DNA of 64,000 nt. Source: Amia ocellicauda (Eukaryota > Chordata > Actinopteri > Amiiformes > Amiidae). The translations under genes and the position numbers were made by a program. How positions within the stretch are numbered: position 1 is the first letter of the stretch; every line of letters begins with the position of its first letter. This document shows positions 33,929-44,226 of this stretch, in pieces. Under the pieces are notes generated by a model. That model did no database searches, was not told the DNA's origin, and worked only from the letters and a program-made list of their open reading frames with translations. Where the stretch lies: the NCBI RefSeq assembly GCF_036373705.1, contig NC_089851.1, forward strand, positions 54,564,940-54,628,939, read 5' to 3'.

Positions 33929-34118
33929 TGACCACCCAGCAAACTTGGAAATTCAGGAATATATTGATTTGATTGTGTCTGATGAATTAGCATTAGAAGC
34001 TGATAATAATAACCAACCAGACTTGGAAATTCAGGAATATATAGATTTGCACGTGTCTGATGGGTAAGCATTAGAAGCGAATAATAATGATAATCAGATT
34101 GGGGGTGGTGATGTAGCA
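33929..34118 (+). repeat. In-frame 75-bp tandem duplication before the polymerase
   Basis: Two adjacent copies encode a LEIQEYIDL...VSD...ALEA block in one frame. The second copy carries a TAA. The frame leads into the acidic N-terminal stretch of the polymerase ORF at 34119. It is either a repeated N-terminal extension of the polymerase or a separate acidic peptide. Confidence 0.5.
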
Positions 34119-37100
34119 ATGTTAGAGGTGAATAATGAAAATGCTGAACAAATGGTTGAGGGTGGTGAAGGCGGGGACCCGCCTCGGGTGTTTTTGGAGC
34201 GTATTCGTCACTATGACCGGGAACTTAACAGGTTCCGGGGAATGGAGTTTTATGAAGAATTCAGGTTTGTGAATCTGGATCTGGTAGAATCGTACTGGTG
34301 CTGCGCAAGGGCTGTTAAATGAAATATCACACAATGTGGGTCCTAATGATTTTGTACAGCTTAGACTGAGCTCGGGGTCATTAAATAATGCTTTCTGTTA
34401 GAGGAGGCAACATTTGGGGGAGCTGGATGAAACAGATTTCCTAGAGAGCATAGCTAATTTACTGCAAAGTCACACCGAAATCCTAATATGCAAGGTGGGG
34501 TACGGAGACGTATAAAAGGTATTTTGTTTTGCAAGATAATAGACAAGAAAAGGGCATGCCTCACTGATTTCAAAAACCAAGGTAACAATTTATGTTTTGC
34601 CGCCAGTGTGTACCGCCTGTGGAAAGGGAAAGAATGCACAGATGTTTGTTTTACTTCACAAACAGCATTACTACGGGGTTTTAAACATCAGAACATTTAT
34701 AGGTGTTAACTATTTCTGTGATTATTGCCACGCAGTATATGGGCATAAAAATAGTCACACGTGTCGGAATTTGTGCAGAGCGTGTTTAGACCCCCACTGT
34801 TTTGAGGTTAAAGAGACCATCACCAGATGCGATGTATGTAAAATATTCTGTAGAGGTGGTGTCTGTCTCAGGAGACACAAGGCTAAAGCTGCCACCAAAG
34901 AGATTCAGTGTGTTCAACACTTTTACTGTACAGAGTGCTGGACTTTTCTCCCAATAATGCACACTTGCGAAGAAAAGCTCTTTCCGTGCTGTAAAAGTGT
35001 TATCCAGACACCTGACAATCATGTATGCTACATGAGCGTAATAAACATCCCCAAACAATCGGAAAAATACATTTTCTTTGATTTTGAATGCATGCAAGAA
35101 ACAGGACACACATCCCAAATTATGTTTATGCCTCACACATAAACAACAAATGCACATGGGAGTTTTATGGGGATTCTTGCTTATCTGACTTTGTGAAATG
35201 TTTCATTGACACGTGTTTTAAAAACTACACTTTTATTTCACACAATGGTAAAGGCTATGATAACTACTTGGTCATTAGAGAGCTCATACGTGAAAAGGTT
35301 GCTACACACTTCATCACACAAGGAGGTAAAATTATGTGCATGACAGTGACCGCTCTGAACATCAGGTTCATTGATTCATTACATTTCTTGCCTCTGAAAC
35401 TGAGCAATATGCCAAAAGCAATGGGGTTTGAGGGTGAGAAAGGCCATTTCCCACACTTCTTTAACACGGTCGCAAACCAAAATTATGTAGGACCCTTACC
35501 CGCTGAACAATTTTACGGGGTAGACTACATGATGGGTGCAGATAAAACACAGTTTCAGGAATGGTACGATGAGCACAAACTCGATGAATTGAAGCGGTAT
35601 TGTAGACAGGACGTGGACATACTGAGACAAGCTTGTATTACATTTAGAAACGAGATATTAAGTATGACAGAGCAGATATGTCTGAAGTGTCCGTCTGACC
35701 CTGATTCAGACCTGATTAAAGTCAGTCTTGACCCGTTTCAGTACATCACATTAGCCTCTGTGTGTATGACCATGTACCGGTACATGTTTCTCAGACCGCA
35801 GACCATAGCATTAGTCCATGACAATTATCACAACCAGAAAAAGCGGTTCTCGACCCCCGCTATTCAGTGGCTCATGTATACTGAACACACAGACAACATC
35901 AGTATACAACACGCACTAAAGCTGGGTGGTGAGCATAAATTTGGCCCGTACTATCTAGATGGTTTTGCAGTAATAAACGGTGTGTACACTGCTTTTGAGT
36001 ACCATGGATGTTTTTTTCATGGTTGCGATACCTGTTATAGCGAAAATGACGTTAACAGTGTGACAAAAACAACATTCGGCTGGCTATATCAAAAGACAAT
36101 GTATAAAACCGAATTCTTAAAATTACAAGGGTTTGATGTTAAAGTGATGTGGGAACACAAATGGAAGACAATGCTGAATGAAGACCAGGATGTTAGGGCA
36201 TTTATTTCCAAATCACAGTTACCAGCGCCTTTAGACCCCAGGGAGTCTCTATTCGGTGGGTGGACGAATGCAGTGACCCTGTATTATCAACCAAAACCTG
36301 GCTAGGAACTCCGTTACTATGATTTCACCAGTCTGTACCCGTTTGTAAATAAAACCAAATTGTACCCCGTTGGTCACCCGGATATAATATGCGAGGGCTT
36401 TGAAGATTTACAAAATTACTTTGGGCTCGCAAAAGTCAAAGTTTACCCTCCTAGAAGGTTGTTTTTCCCTGTGCTACCGACCAGAGTTGGTAAAAAACTG
36501 TTCTTTACACTCTGTCGGACGTGCGCTGACACCCAGCAGGGCTCCCCCTGAACAAACAGCGACGAGCAGATAGCGCTTACCGGTGTCTGGTGCATGCCAG
36601 AGCTGCTGTCTGCTGTAGATAAGGGTTACAGAATAGCAGAAATATACGAGATCTGGCACTTTAAGCACTCGACCAACACGTTGTTTAGTGAATATATTAA
36701 AACGCATTTAAAAGGCAAACAAGAAGCTTCAGGCTACCCCCAGTGGTGCAAAAATGACACAGACCGTGAACACTACATCAGAGAGTATCATGACAGAGAG
36801 GGGGTACACTTGGACCATTACAACATTACTAAGAATCCGGCCAAAGGACAGATTTCAAAACTGTTTTTGAATTCTTTATGGGGAAAATTTGGACAACGAC
36901 CAGATTTACAAAACACCAGTATTGTGAGAGACCCCAACGAATTATTTAAATACGTGTTTGCCCCATACCACGAGGTCCCGTCTTGTGATTTTATTGATGA
37001 TGACGATGATTTTATGTGCCTGTGTCACCTGGAAACGGGGAAAAGAGCACTACACACAGCTTTCAAATGTAAATATTTGTATTGCCAGTTTCACCACCGC

Positions 37101-37563
37101 CTATGCTAGGTTAGAACTGTACTCTCTTCTGGATTCATTACAAGGTCGTTGTTTGTATTATGACACTGATTCAATCATTTATGTAAGCAGGCCAGGACAG
37201 TGGGACCCCAAGTTAGGAGATTATCTGGGTCAATTGACAAGTGAGCTGCCTCCGGATCAGCACATTACAGAGTTTGTTGCAACAGCACCTAAATCCTATG
37301 GATATAAGCTCTCAGGAGGGAAAGCCTGTATCAAGGTAAAGGGTATCACATTAAACGTGGCTAATAGTGAGAAAATTAATTTTGATAGCCTAAAAGATTT
37401 GATACTTGACTATGCGGATAAGTAGGCTGGTGCAAATGGTGAAATAAAAGACATTGCACTGCGGCAACCGGGGATAGTACGTGTTAAACGTGACTGGCAC
37501 TTTGAGATGAGAACCCTGCAAAAGACCGAGAGATAAATTACAGATTACAACGTTAGCTCGACA
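34119..37563 (+). pseudogene. Protein-primed family-B DNA polymerase (POLB), broken
   Basis: Replicates the element from its termini in intact Polintons. Visible in order: acidic N-terminus (34119-34322); a Cys/His-rich zinc-finger-like region with many CxxC pairs (34597-35060); the Exo I motif FFDFE near 35075; Exo II in SHNGKGYDNY (35238-35267); Exo III YCRQDVDIL near 35600; polymerase motif A DFTSLYP near 36320; motif B region NSLWGKF near 36870; and motif C YYDTDS (37156-37173). Breaks seen: a frameshift near 35.10 kb, TAG at about 36303, TGA at about 36549, a frameshift near 37.09 kb, TAG at 37423 and a further stop near 37.53 kb. The N-terminal part upstream of 34.6 kb is also shifted. 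Conserved active-site motifs survive in pieces, but no functional enzyme can be made. Confidence 0.93.
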
Positions 37564-37564
37564 G

Positions 37565-37741
37565 ATGTATCCAGGCAAATCTCAATATTTTTTGGAAGCT
37601 TTTGAAGATGCCACCAAGAAGTATTTCGGATACTTATTTGTCGATGTCATGTCAAAGACCCCTGATGAATACCGTTTAAGGACGGGTCTTTTCCCCCCTG
37701 ACATCCCGGTGGTTTATGTGTTTAAAAAACAAAGAAAGTAA
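37565..37741 (+). CDS. Small conserved-looking Polinton ORF, 58 aa
   Basis: ATG at 37565 to TAA at 37739-37741. It reads EAFEDATKKYFGYLFVDV and TPDEYRLRTGLFPPD. I recall similar short sequences downstream of POLB in other Polintons, but no function is known to me. It may be the end of a longer gene. Confidence 0.45.
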   Translation: MYPGKSQYFLEAFEDATKKYFGYLFVDVMSKTPDEYRLRTGLFPPDIPVVYVFKKQRK

Positions 37742-37798
37742 AAGCCGCTGGTTTTCCAGCGTTGAGCACATTTGCTGTCTGTGACTCTGGCTGTCAGT

Positions 37799-38120
37799 AT
37801 GTCACTGCGTATGAAGAGAAAACTGGCTCTCCTGCAGCTGCTGGTTAAAGCCAAGCCGCAACAAGGCCATTCTGTGCGCCGCTGGAAGCGACCTGGTACA
37901 GGCCGTGTCAGAAATCGCTCTAAATACACTGAAAGGAAACATCCGCTTGAGCGCTAAACAATTTCAGAAACTCAAGAAAAGTGGCCACATTATAAAAACA
38001 CTTAGTAAAAAGACAGTGTCTGTTAAGAGAAAGAGAAATCTATTGAATCAGTCTGGGGGGTTTATCGGTAATTTGCTAAGTATTGCCATTCCCCTCATTA
38101 CCGGCTTACTGACCAGATGA
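37799..38120 (+). pseudogene. Basic virion-type protein with hydrophobic tail, frameshifted
   Basis: Starts MSLRMKRKLALLQLL at 37799. The frame continues to about 37.9 kb, then the reading moves to the frame starting about 37905 and ends at 38120. The product is Lys/Arg-rich with a glycine-containing hydrophobic C-terminus (GGFIGNLLSIAIPLITGLL). That layout recalls small membrane-active or core proteins of adenovirus-like virions; this is inference. Its stop codon overlaps the next start in ATGA. Confidence 0.6.
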
Positions 38121-38860
38121 AAATGCAATTCACTGAGAAAATGTATCTAGTACCTCAGAAACAGATGGGCCAAATTAAAGAGGACTTTCCAGTTGAACAC
38201 GACATCAGAAAAATAGCCACATATAAATTGGATGGTGAAATGAAAGATATTCTGCAAAGCTCTCAATTGGGTGAATATGACAAAGCGCTGCAGAGGTACT
38301 TGGCCCTGACGTGGCAGGCAGAATCTGAAAAAGCCACTTTGACTTTGCAGATGCCTGACACCGATACCCCGGCCGAAAAACCGCACACAGAGCCTGTTTT
38401 CGATTATATTTTAGACGCTATCCCACAAAGGCAAAATAAAAATGCCGAAATGGTGTCCAACAATTCTATAGCTAGCTGGAATGAGAATGGGGAATTTGTG
38501 TACAAGGGGGGCCCTGTTCGTGGGTCTCATGTGATTGATCTGGTTAGGGCTGTCACACAGCCGCACACGCTGGCCACAGGAAGAGCCCCCAAAGGCTGGG
38601 GCAGTTTTATGATGGCGATGGCGGAGATTAACATCCCCGGTTCGGTACTGTCTAACAGAATAAACAGGGAGGTGTTGGAGAAACTGAAAACAACACCTAC
38701 TAGAAACAGTTCTATGTCTATACAGAGAAATCCTATTTCTCCTGAACCAGACTTTGATATTTCGATGGAGGGGGCGGCTGCCCCACCCGAAACACCACAA
38801 AGAGACCAGCCAGCTAAAAAGCATCGGCTGTTTGGGAAATTACCATGGCTGTCTCTGTAA
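38117..38860 (+). CDS. Polinton structural-type protein, 247 aa, intact
   Basis: Open from ATG at 38117 (overlapping the previous stop as ATGA) to 38860. The N-terminal half is predicted helical (GEMKDILQSSQLGEYDKALQ). The middle contains NSIASWNENGEFVYKGG and a GWGSFMMAM stretch. The C-terminus is Pro-rich then basic, ending LFGKLPWLSL. I recall similar proteins next to POLB in other Polintons with unknown function, perhaps virion components. It is the only long forward-strand gene without a visible break. Confidence 0.65.
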   Translation: MKMQFTEKMYLVPQKQMGQIKEDFPVEHDIRKIATYKLDGEMKDILQSSQLGEYDKALQRYLALTWQAESEKATLTLQMPDTDTPAEKPHTEPVFDYILDAIPQRQNKNAEMVSNNSIASWNENGEFVYKGGPVRGSHVIDLVRAVTQPHTLATGRAPKGWGSFMMAMAEINIPGSVLSNRINREVLEKLKTTPTRNSSMSIQRNPISPEPDFDISMEGAAAPPETPQRDQPAKKHRLFGKLPWLSL

Positions 38861-38993
38861 AGCGGGTCCTCATGGTTTTATTTTTTGTATTATTATTTTG
38901 GTTGTTGTTTGTTTATATATAGGCTATAGAAATACATACATTGATGTTATCTGTAAAATGTTAAATCCTTGTGTGATTCTGATAATAAAAAAT

Positions 38994-39025
<32 letters not shown>

Positions 39026-39511
39026 GTGTTTGTATGTCAAAGAACATTATCAGTGGTGTTTCACTGTTTTAGTTTATTTGGTTTTTGTGTGTGCTGAATA
39101 AAAAATGTAACGCGTGATAAACTATGGTGTTTGTATGTATGGATTTATTAACTACATATAAACATAATTCATGTGTATATAATATTTTATTATCAGGTTA
39201 GCAGGCGTTACATATATGAGAATGCCACGTCATTAAGCTTAAACGCACACACACAAACATACACACAAGCATTATTCTATCATTCTATAGTGTCTATAGT
39301 GTTATTCATACACTGTTCTAACATTGTTTATTTCTGTTCATGACTGATTTAGCAATTATGACAGATCCTAAAATCATGCATTCGGTTACACATCTGACAA
39401 TTCTCATTTACATGAAGCTTAAACAGATACATAGGTCTCGTTCTCCTGTTATAACTTTTCACAAACTGCATTACTAATTAAATCTTCAGAATACAAATCC
39501 AATATCTGATT
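38861..39511. other. Convergence zone of the two Polinton gene blocks
   Basis: AT-rich, non-coding. Contains a (TTA)n run at about 38997-39026 and AATAAA at about 39097, usable as a poly(A) signal for the forward block. No ATPase-like sequence was found here. Confidence 0.6.
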
Positions 39512-39894
39512 TTAAGCTAGCCCCTTACAACGCTGTTGTAAAAAATACACACAGTGGTTTCCACATGTTGTGGATAAAGCATCCTGCAACTGTCTGGAGT
39601 TAACACTGTTAACACTGAGTTTGTGTTTAAAAAACGCATGATTGATTTAGGGAAAAAAGGAGCATTGGGGGGGAATCCGTAAGAATCAAAGAATTCGGCC
39701 TTCCCATCTCCTCCTAGATAGATAGCAAGCCAGTGCTCCCCGGGTCGGTCATGCGGATGTGTGTTGATGACGAAACAGGCCGGCCTGTGGACTCCTGACC
39801 GTTTGGGGAGCTTGTCAGATGGAAACACACCCAGAAAATAGTCTGTTGTGTAACTGTCCTTAGTCATGATGGCCCCAATCTGTTGCGTATTCAT
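39512..39894 (-). pseudogene. Adenain-like cysteine protease (PRO), frameshifted
   Basis: Maturation protease of Polinton/adenovirus type. The likely start is the Met at 39894, followed by NTQQIGAIM and FLGVFPSDKLP. The catalytic His lies in GEHWLAIYL and the acidic partner in FFDSYG. The catalytic Cys region (STTCGNHC) is encoded near 39.56 kb but in another frame. The shift lies at a run of six T (coding strand) near 39.63 kb. The correct-frame stop is at 39512-39514. The continuous frame instead ends in unrelated residues, so the product would lack the catalytic Cys. Confidence 0.85.
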
Positions 39895-39955
39895 GACCAG
39901 AGTATTGAAAGCCACAAGGCAATCGTTTTTCAACTGTAGTCGTAAAGGACTTATC

Positions 39956-41198
39956 TTAATAATGATTAATGTTAATTTCAACAATGTTGTCAAAAACAGC
40001 ATACACTATCATGTTCACGGTGGTTGGTAATGGCTGGGCAAAACTAATTTCTGCTCTCAGGTTCCCTGTTTTTATGAGCGAATAGTGCCCAGTGCACTCT
40101 TGATCCGGGCTGAGGTTAAATGCAAACAGTGTGTAACCTCTGGCAAACTCCTTACAGTCCACTACCAGAGGCTTGTCTTTGAGGTGCTTTCCGGCTGTTT
40201 CCACCAGGTTAAAGTTATCATTTGCGAAATCCGGTTGTAGCGGATTAGTAGGGATCTGCTCCCCATCTACTTACAGGGCCAGGAAATTAATATCACAATG
40301 TTTAAAGTAGAAGGGGTTTATCCACAAAACCAATTGCTATTATTTTAGCCAATTGTCCCAGAAACACATTTTCCTGGTTGCAGACCCTGCTTCCTCTGGC
40401 CAGACTGAACACTTTCATATGAACCCGATCTACAGGGTATTTTGCATTAGCCACCTGCAGCACATCGGCATGACCCAGCCTGACAGCGGGGGCCACCCGG
40501 ACCCTCTTCACAAACACAGCTGCTGAGAGAACCGACAGTTTGAAATCCTCAGCGTTGCTCATGAGACAGAACGCTTCTCTGTTACGGGTGAGTTGAATTT
40601 TTATATCAACGCCGTTCAGCACTAATTTGTCTTGAAAAAACATGTCTGCATGAATACAACCCAACAATTCTAGTTTTCGGCTTCCTGCTGTATAGGCCGC
40701 TCTATTTCTGAACCCCAGGTTTGTCCCGTTCAGTGCGGTTACTTCATGCTGGCCGGCTGTGTCCTTGACAAAAAGGCCTGCTGAGTACTGTGTGTTCAAA
40801 GTGCTTTCACTGTAGTTGAGAATGGATTCTATTATAGCCCTGTATGGATAACAGTTGTTGCTCTGGCTAATAAGTCTGTCACCGATTGTGATGTCGACCT
40901 GGCTGAAAAGGGAGGCCACGGGGTAATTTACCAGGCCCACCCGATCATCCTGGGCCAGATCAGTGCCATCATGCTTAGTAATTTTACAAGTCAGGTAGAT
41001 GATCGTGTTGTTCAGATCTAGATAGTCTTCTCCGTTTCCAGTGATGTAGAATTCCAGTGGGGCATTGTCAGAGAGCGCTGTGAGGGGGGGCACCTACACA
41101 TAGAAACTCTTCTCAATGCTGGTCTGTGTGGGCACCAGCTGAAAAAGGTCCAGTTCAGATTTGGTGCACTCCTCAGAACTGCAGTGAACGAAAGCCAT
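39956..41198 (-). pseudogene. Major capsid protein, double jelly-roll (MCP), broken
   Basis: Start ATG at 41196-41198. The conserved PPLTALSDNAPLEFYI stretch and the FSQVDITIGDRLISQ, NNCYPYRAIIESIL and FKLSVLSAAVFVKRVRVAP blocks identify the Polinton MCP, the homologue of adenovirus hexon and other double jelly-roll capsids. Breaks: an in-frame TAG at 41094-41096, a frameshift of one extra A near 40322, and TAA at 40271-40273. The C-terminal part continues to 39956 (ININHY). Genes on both sides are only a few bases away. Confidence 0.9.
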
Positions 41199-41200
41199 GT

Positions 41201-41613
41201 TTAAAATATATCCCCGCGATGTTGTTGCCTGGAGCTCCTCTTCTTACCAGCCCCGTTTCTCTTATGATTGTGTTTCTTCTGTATAGTCCTTTTAACAGGG
41301 GCCGGCGGTCCTGTGAGCCCCAGTGGTGTCGTTCTTTTCCTTTTAATGCCTCTCCTGACCTTTCGGAGCATGAATTCTACTGGCCACCGCACTTGTAACC
41401 TGCCCGACCACATCTTTAGCTATGTTTCTGGCAGCCAATTTGACGTGTGGTTTGACAATTTCTAATCCGCGTCTCAGAAAAGGCATAGCTACCAGCTACC
41501 CCCGCACCGTATTGTACTGGCATCCCGGCGAAACCGGGGAGGCCGTTACCCGCCTGATACTTGTAGTAGTTCCTATACATGTGCGGGTCTCCATAGTTTT
41601 TAACAATCACCAT
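41201..41613 (-). pseudogene. Basic core-like protein, frameshifted
   Basis: The 5' frame (from 41613) starts MVIVKNYGDPHMYRNYYKYQ with a Gly-rich stretch. The 3' frame (to 41201) is very rich in Lys/Arg (GIKRKRTTPLG, KRTIQKKHNHKRNG) and ends GDIF. In between, the third frame also reads plausible protein, indicating more than one indel. A Gly-rich start and strongly basic end fit a DNA-binding virion core protein, as in adenovirus-like particles; this is inference. It ends 2 bp before the MCP start. Confidence 0.65.
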
Positions 41614-41616
41614 GAT

Positions 41617-42363
41617 TTAAAAGTGGTTGTATCTAACAGGTTGGAAATGCAACTTCACTATCACCTTGCCGTATGCGAATGTCACATGTCCGTTCTGGTC
41701 AGTCTTTATTTCAGTGCTGATGGTGTCGAATTCATCCATGCTCAGGGGGACATAGTGGGGCTTATCATATAACAGCGTAACAAACTTGCCTTCTTCCCCT
41801 TTTTTAGGTATACAGCGCAGAAGCGGGGCATACATGTCACCCACTAGTTGGTGTTCAATTATATCGGTATAAACATACATGTGGTTAAAACCCGCTGTAA
41901 TATCTGCAGGCTGGGGCGATTCCCCCCCCCCCCCCCCCTTCTCGGGAATGAACCCCAAGACATGTGCTAGCTGGCCCGTGGTAAAAAACAATAAAGTCGA
42001 ATCCCTGAAAAGCCTCACGCTTCTAATATAGTTGTATTGAAAGTATACCTTGGGCAATGTGGGGACGGCCTTGACAGCATTATTCATGGCTGTTAACAAT
42101 ACATCAATGTTTTTATAGTAGCCTTGTGATATTTCATAATACCAGTTTGTATCGGTTGTCTCAGAATGCAATTCAAAGCTCTGTTTCCTGTCAAACGTAT
42201 TGATGGTCATGGGGTAGTGCATCTCCACCATCCCTACCTCCCATTTACCTGGTAGATCGATGGATTTGGCTAGATGGTCAGTGAAGTTGGAGCTCTTGTT
42301 GTTAGGAAATAGTGTCTCCGAGGCATTACTGGTAAAAGTCAGGTAAAATCCATTTTCACTCAT
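41617..42363 (-). CDS. Penton-like minor capsid protein, 248 aa, intact
   Basis: Starts MSENGFYLTFTSNASETLF, followed by NNKSSNFTDHLAKSIDLPG and WEVGMVEMHYP. This is the characteristic N-terminus of the single jelly-roll minor capsid (penton) protein of Polintons. The frame is open throughout but crosses a run of 17 C (17 G in the coding strand, 41922-41938) encoding a poly-Gly stretch, a likely slippage site. It lies 3 bp from the integrase gene stop and 3 bp from the core-like gene. Confidence 0.85.
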   Translation of the reverse strand: MSENGFYLTFTSNASETLFPNNKSSNFTDHLAKSIDLPGKWEVGMVEMHYPMTINTFDRKQSFELHSETTDTNWYYEISQGYYKNIDVLLTAMNNAVKAVPTLPKVYFQYNYIRSVRLFRDSTLLFFTTGQLAHVLGFIPEKGGGGGESPQPADITAGFNHMYVYTDIIEHQLVGDMYAPLLRCIPKKGEEGKFVTLLYDKPHYVPLSMDEFDTISTEIKTDQNGHVTFAYGKVIVKLHFQPVRYNHF

Positions 42364-42366
42364 TTT

Positions 42367-43459
42367 TTATCCTCTCACAACCCCCGGGGCTATGTCTTTC
42401 ACCTCTGAAGCTTTGATCCAACTATTAAATTTAACTCCCCAACTCAGCCATTTGACTAAAACTTGTTTACCCCGGCCACGGCCTCTGGAGTCTAAAATTT
42501 TCTGTATTCGATAGACTCTGTCACCATTTGGGTTTATCTTTTGTAACTCTTCGGTGTAAAACTGACCTTTTATGTCGTCACCAGCATAATCTTTTAGTTT
42601 GTAAATAGGCCTTAATCCAGGCACACATTCTTTAACTATGAATATTTCATCTGTGAATGTTTGCTCATACCCCTTTTCAAATTTCCCTTTTATTCTCGAC
42701 ACCCTCACATGATCACCTTCTTTAAACTTAAATTTTGAAGGTTTGCTTTTTACAAATGACCCATACACAGTCCTCCACACCCTCAGGGCATTGTCATGGG
42801 TGACATCTACTGGTCGTTCCTTGACAGTTCTATGGAATGTGTGATTGTAACTGTGAAACAGCTCTAAAGTACTTCCACATTTTCGATTTTATAGTCCTAT
42901 TGAATCTCTCTACCACACTGGCTTTCACTTTACTATTTGTCACAAAATGTACAATTTGGTATTGCTTGAGAAGACTTTGAAAACCATGGTTGAGGAATTC
43001 TTTCCCCTGATCTGTCTGCAGTTTCTTTGGAACGCGCCCTTGGGTGAATATTCTTTTAAAGGCGGCACACACTTGCTGACCCGTTTTGTTTTTTAATGGT
43101 ACTGCCCAGGCGTATTTGGACAACACATCTATACAGGTTAGAATGTATTTCATACCGTTGTTGAACTTTGAGAACTGACCCATTTCCACCAGGTCTGCCT
43201 GCCATTGCCAGTCAATGTCTTGTACCAGTGTCAAGTTCCTCTTAAACCTCACCCGCGCTGGTCTGTGCACTGTGTATGTATATTGATCCGATAACCATTG
43301 TGAAACATGTTCTCTTTTTATACGGTCACCCTTTGCTCTGGCACTTCTCAGCAGTGTATCGAGTCCTCCAAAACGACCGGCTTCTTTAGGCGTATAATAG
43401 ATCTCTTTTAATCTCTCTTCATGGTTCATTTTCTCGTGATTAATGAATACACCCTTCAA
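42367..43459 (-). pseudogene. Polinton integrase (INT) with chromodomain, frameshifted
   Basis: Retroviral-type integrase. ATG at 43459, with an alternative Met at residue 11. The catalytic core has D89 in WQADLVEM, D150 in LQTDQGKEF and E184 in VVERFNR, i.e. 33 residues between the last two, one or two fewer than the usual 34-35. The frame breaks near 42.86 kb and the C-terminal part resumes at 42780 with an SH3-like region (GDHVRVSRIKGKFEKGYEQ) and a chromodomain (YRIQKILDSRGRGRGKQVLV then KWLSWGVKFNSWI). It is the first gene of the reverse block, inside the right inverted repeat. Confidence 0.92.
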
Positions 43460-43485
43460 CTTAGTAACTTATACCAAATAGTAAC

Positions 43486-43568
43486 ACCCAGGTGGCTGAG
43501 TGCTTAAGGCATTGGACTTAAGATCTAATAGATGTATGTCTGTGTGGGTTGGAATTCCACTCTGGGTA
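43486..43568 (+). tRNA. tRNA-Leu(UAA)-like gene inside the Polinton
   Basis: Acceptor ACCCAGG pairs with TCTGGGT (one G-U). The D-arm sequence is GGCTGAGTGCTTAAGGC. Anticodon stem TTGGA/TCTAA encloses CTTAAGA (anticodon UAA). A type-II variable arm (TAGATGTATGTCTG) follows and the T stem GTGGG/TCCAC forms. The T-loop has one serious change: C56 is G (GGTTGGAAT), which weakens the B-box. A T6 run at 43574-43579, 5 nt downstream, is a proper Pol III terminator. It is on the plus strand, divergent from the integrase gene, just inside the right inverted repeat. Confidence 0.88.
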
Positions 43569-43573
43569 AGTAC

Positions 43574-43579
43574 TTTTTT
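43574..43579 (+). terminator. Pol III terminator (T6) after tRNA-Leu
   Basis: TTTTTT immediately after the tRNA-Leu-like gene, unlike the tRNA-Pro array where no T-run is near. Confidence 0.7.
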
Positions 43580-43630
43580 GATCAAAACTTTATTTTGTTC
43601 TCTTTTTCTAATTTAATTTATTTTATTTTA

Positions 43631-44226
43631 TACCACCCCAAAAACAATCATAAAATATATAACCTAAAATCATCACATGCACATCACTAAACACAGTTTA
43701 AAATACTTTTTTATTAAAACTTTATGTTGTTGTTCTCTTCTTATTTTAATGTATTTTATTTTGGTAACAACTTATCGTACCAAACCTAATCATAAAACAT
43801 AACCTAACACAAATAATAATAAGTTTAAACTCTTAAACATTACACACACACACACACCATCAGGGTGAGATGGCGGCGAACACTTGTCAAGATGACCTGT
43901 GCCCTTTCCAAAATGCCTGTCATCCTAACAAGATGGAGGTCATCCAAACAAGATGGCTGCCATCCTAACAAGATCACGGTCATCCAAACAAGATGGCTGA
44001 CAGGAGAGGGTCAAAGGGTAAAACCTGTATTCTTACAAGATGGCTGACTGGAGAGGATCAAAGGGTACAGGGTAAGGAGGAGCTTCCTGGCCCATTGGGC
44101 TTCTGGGTAAGGAGGGGCTTCATGGCCCGTGAGGCTTCTGGGTAAGGCGGGTTTCCCAGCCGATGGGGCTTCTGGGTAGGGGCGGGGCCACCTGTCACTT
44201 TGACATAAAGTGCCATCATTACTACT
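43631..44226 (-). repeat. Polinton right terminal inverted repeat
   Basis: Inverse of 32069-32669 with scattered substitutions and small indels. It carries the same two subterminal tandem-repeat blocks in mirror order. Divergence between the two repeats indicates an old insertion. Confidence 0.95.

Larger units (their letters stand above)
32069..44226. mobile_element. Polinton/Maverick DNA transposon, 12,158 bp, defective
   Basis: Ends are AGTAGTAATGATGGCAC and its inverse, within about 600-bp terminal inverted repeats. CTTATG on the left and CTGATG on the right are the 6-bp target duplication typical of Polintons. Inside are the Polinton hallmark genes: protein-primed family-B DNA polymerase, retroviral-type integrase with chromodomain, double jelly-roll major capsid protein, penton-like minor capsid and adenain-like protease. 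No packaging ATPase (FtsK/HerA type) was found. Forward genes (33.5-38.9 kb) and reverse genes (43.5-39.5 kb) converge. Most genes are broken. At 12 kb it is shorter than the usual 15-20 kb. Confidence 0.97.

Noticed and set aside
33014-43459. P-loop ATPase in the Polinton
   Set aside because: Scanned the longer frames for GxxGxGKS/T-like signatures and found none; reported as absent instead.
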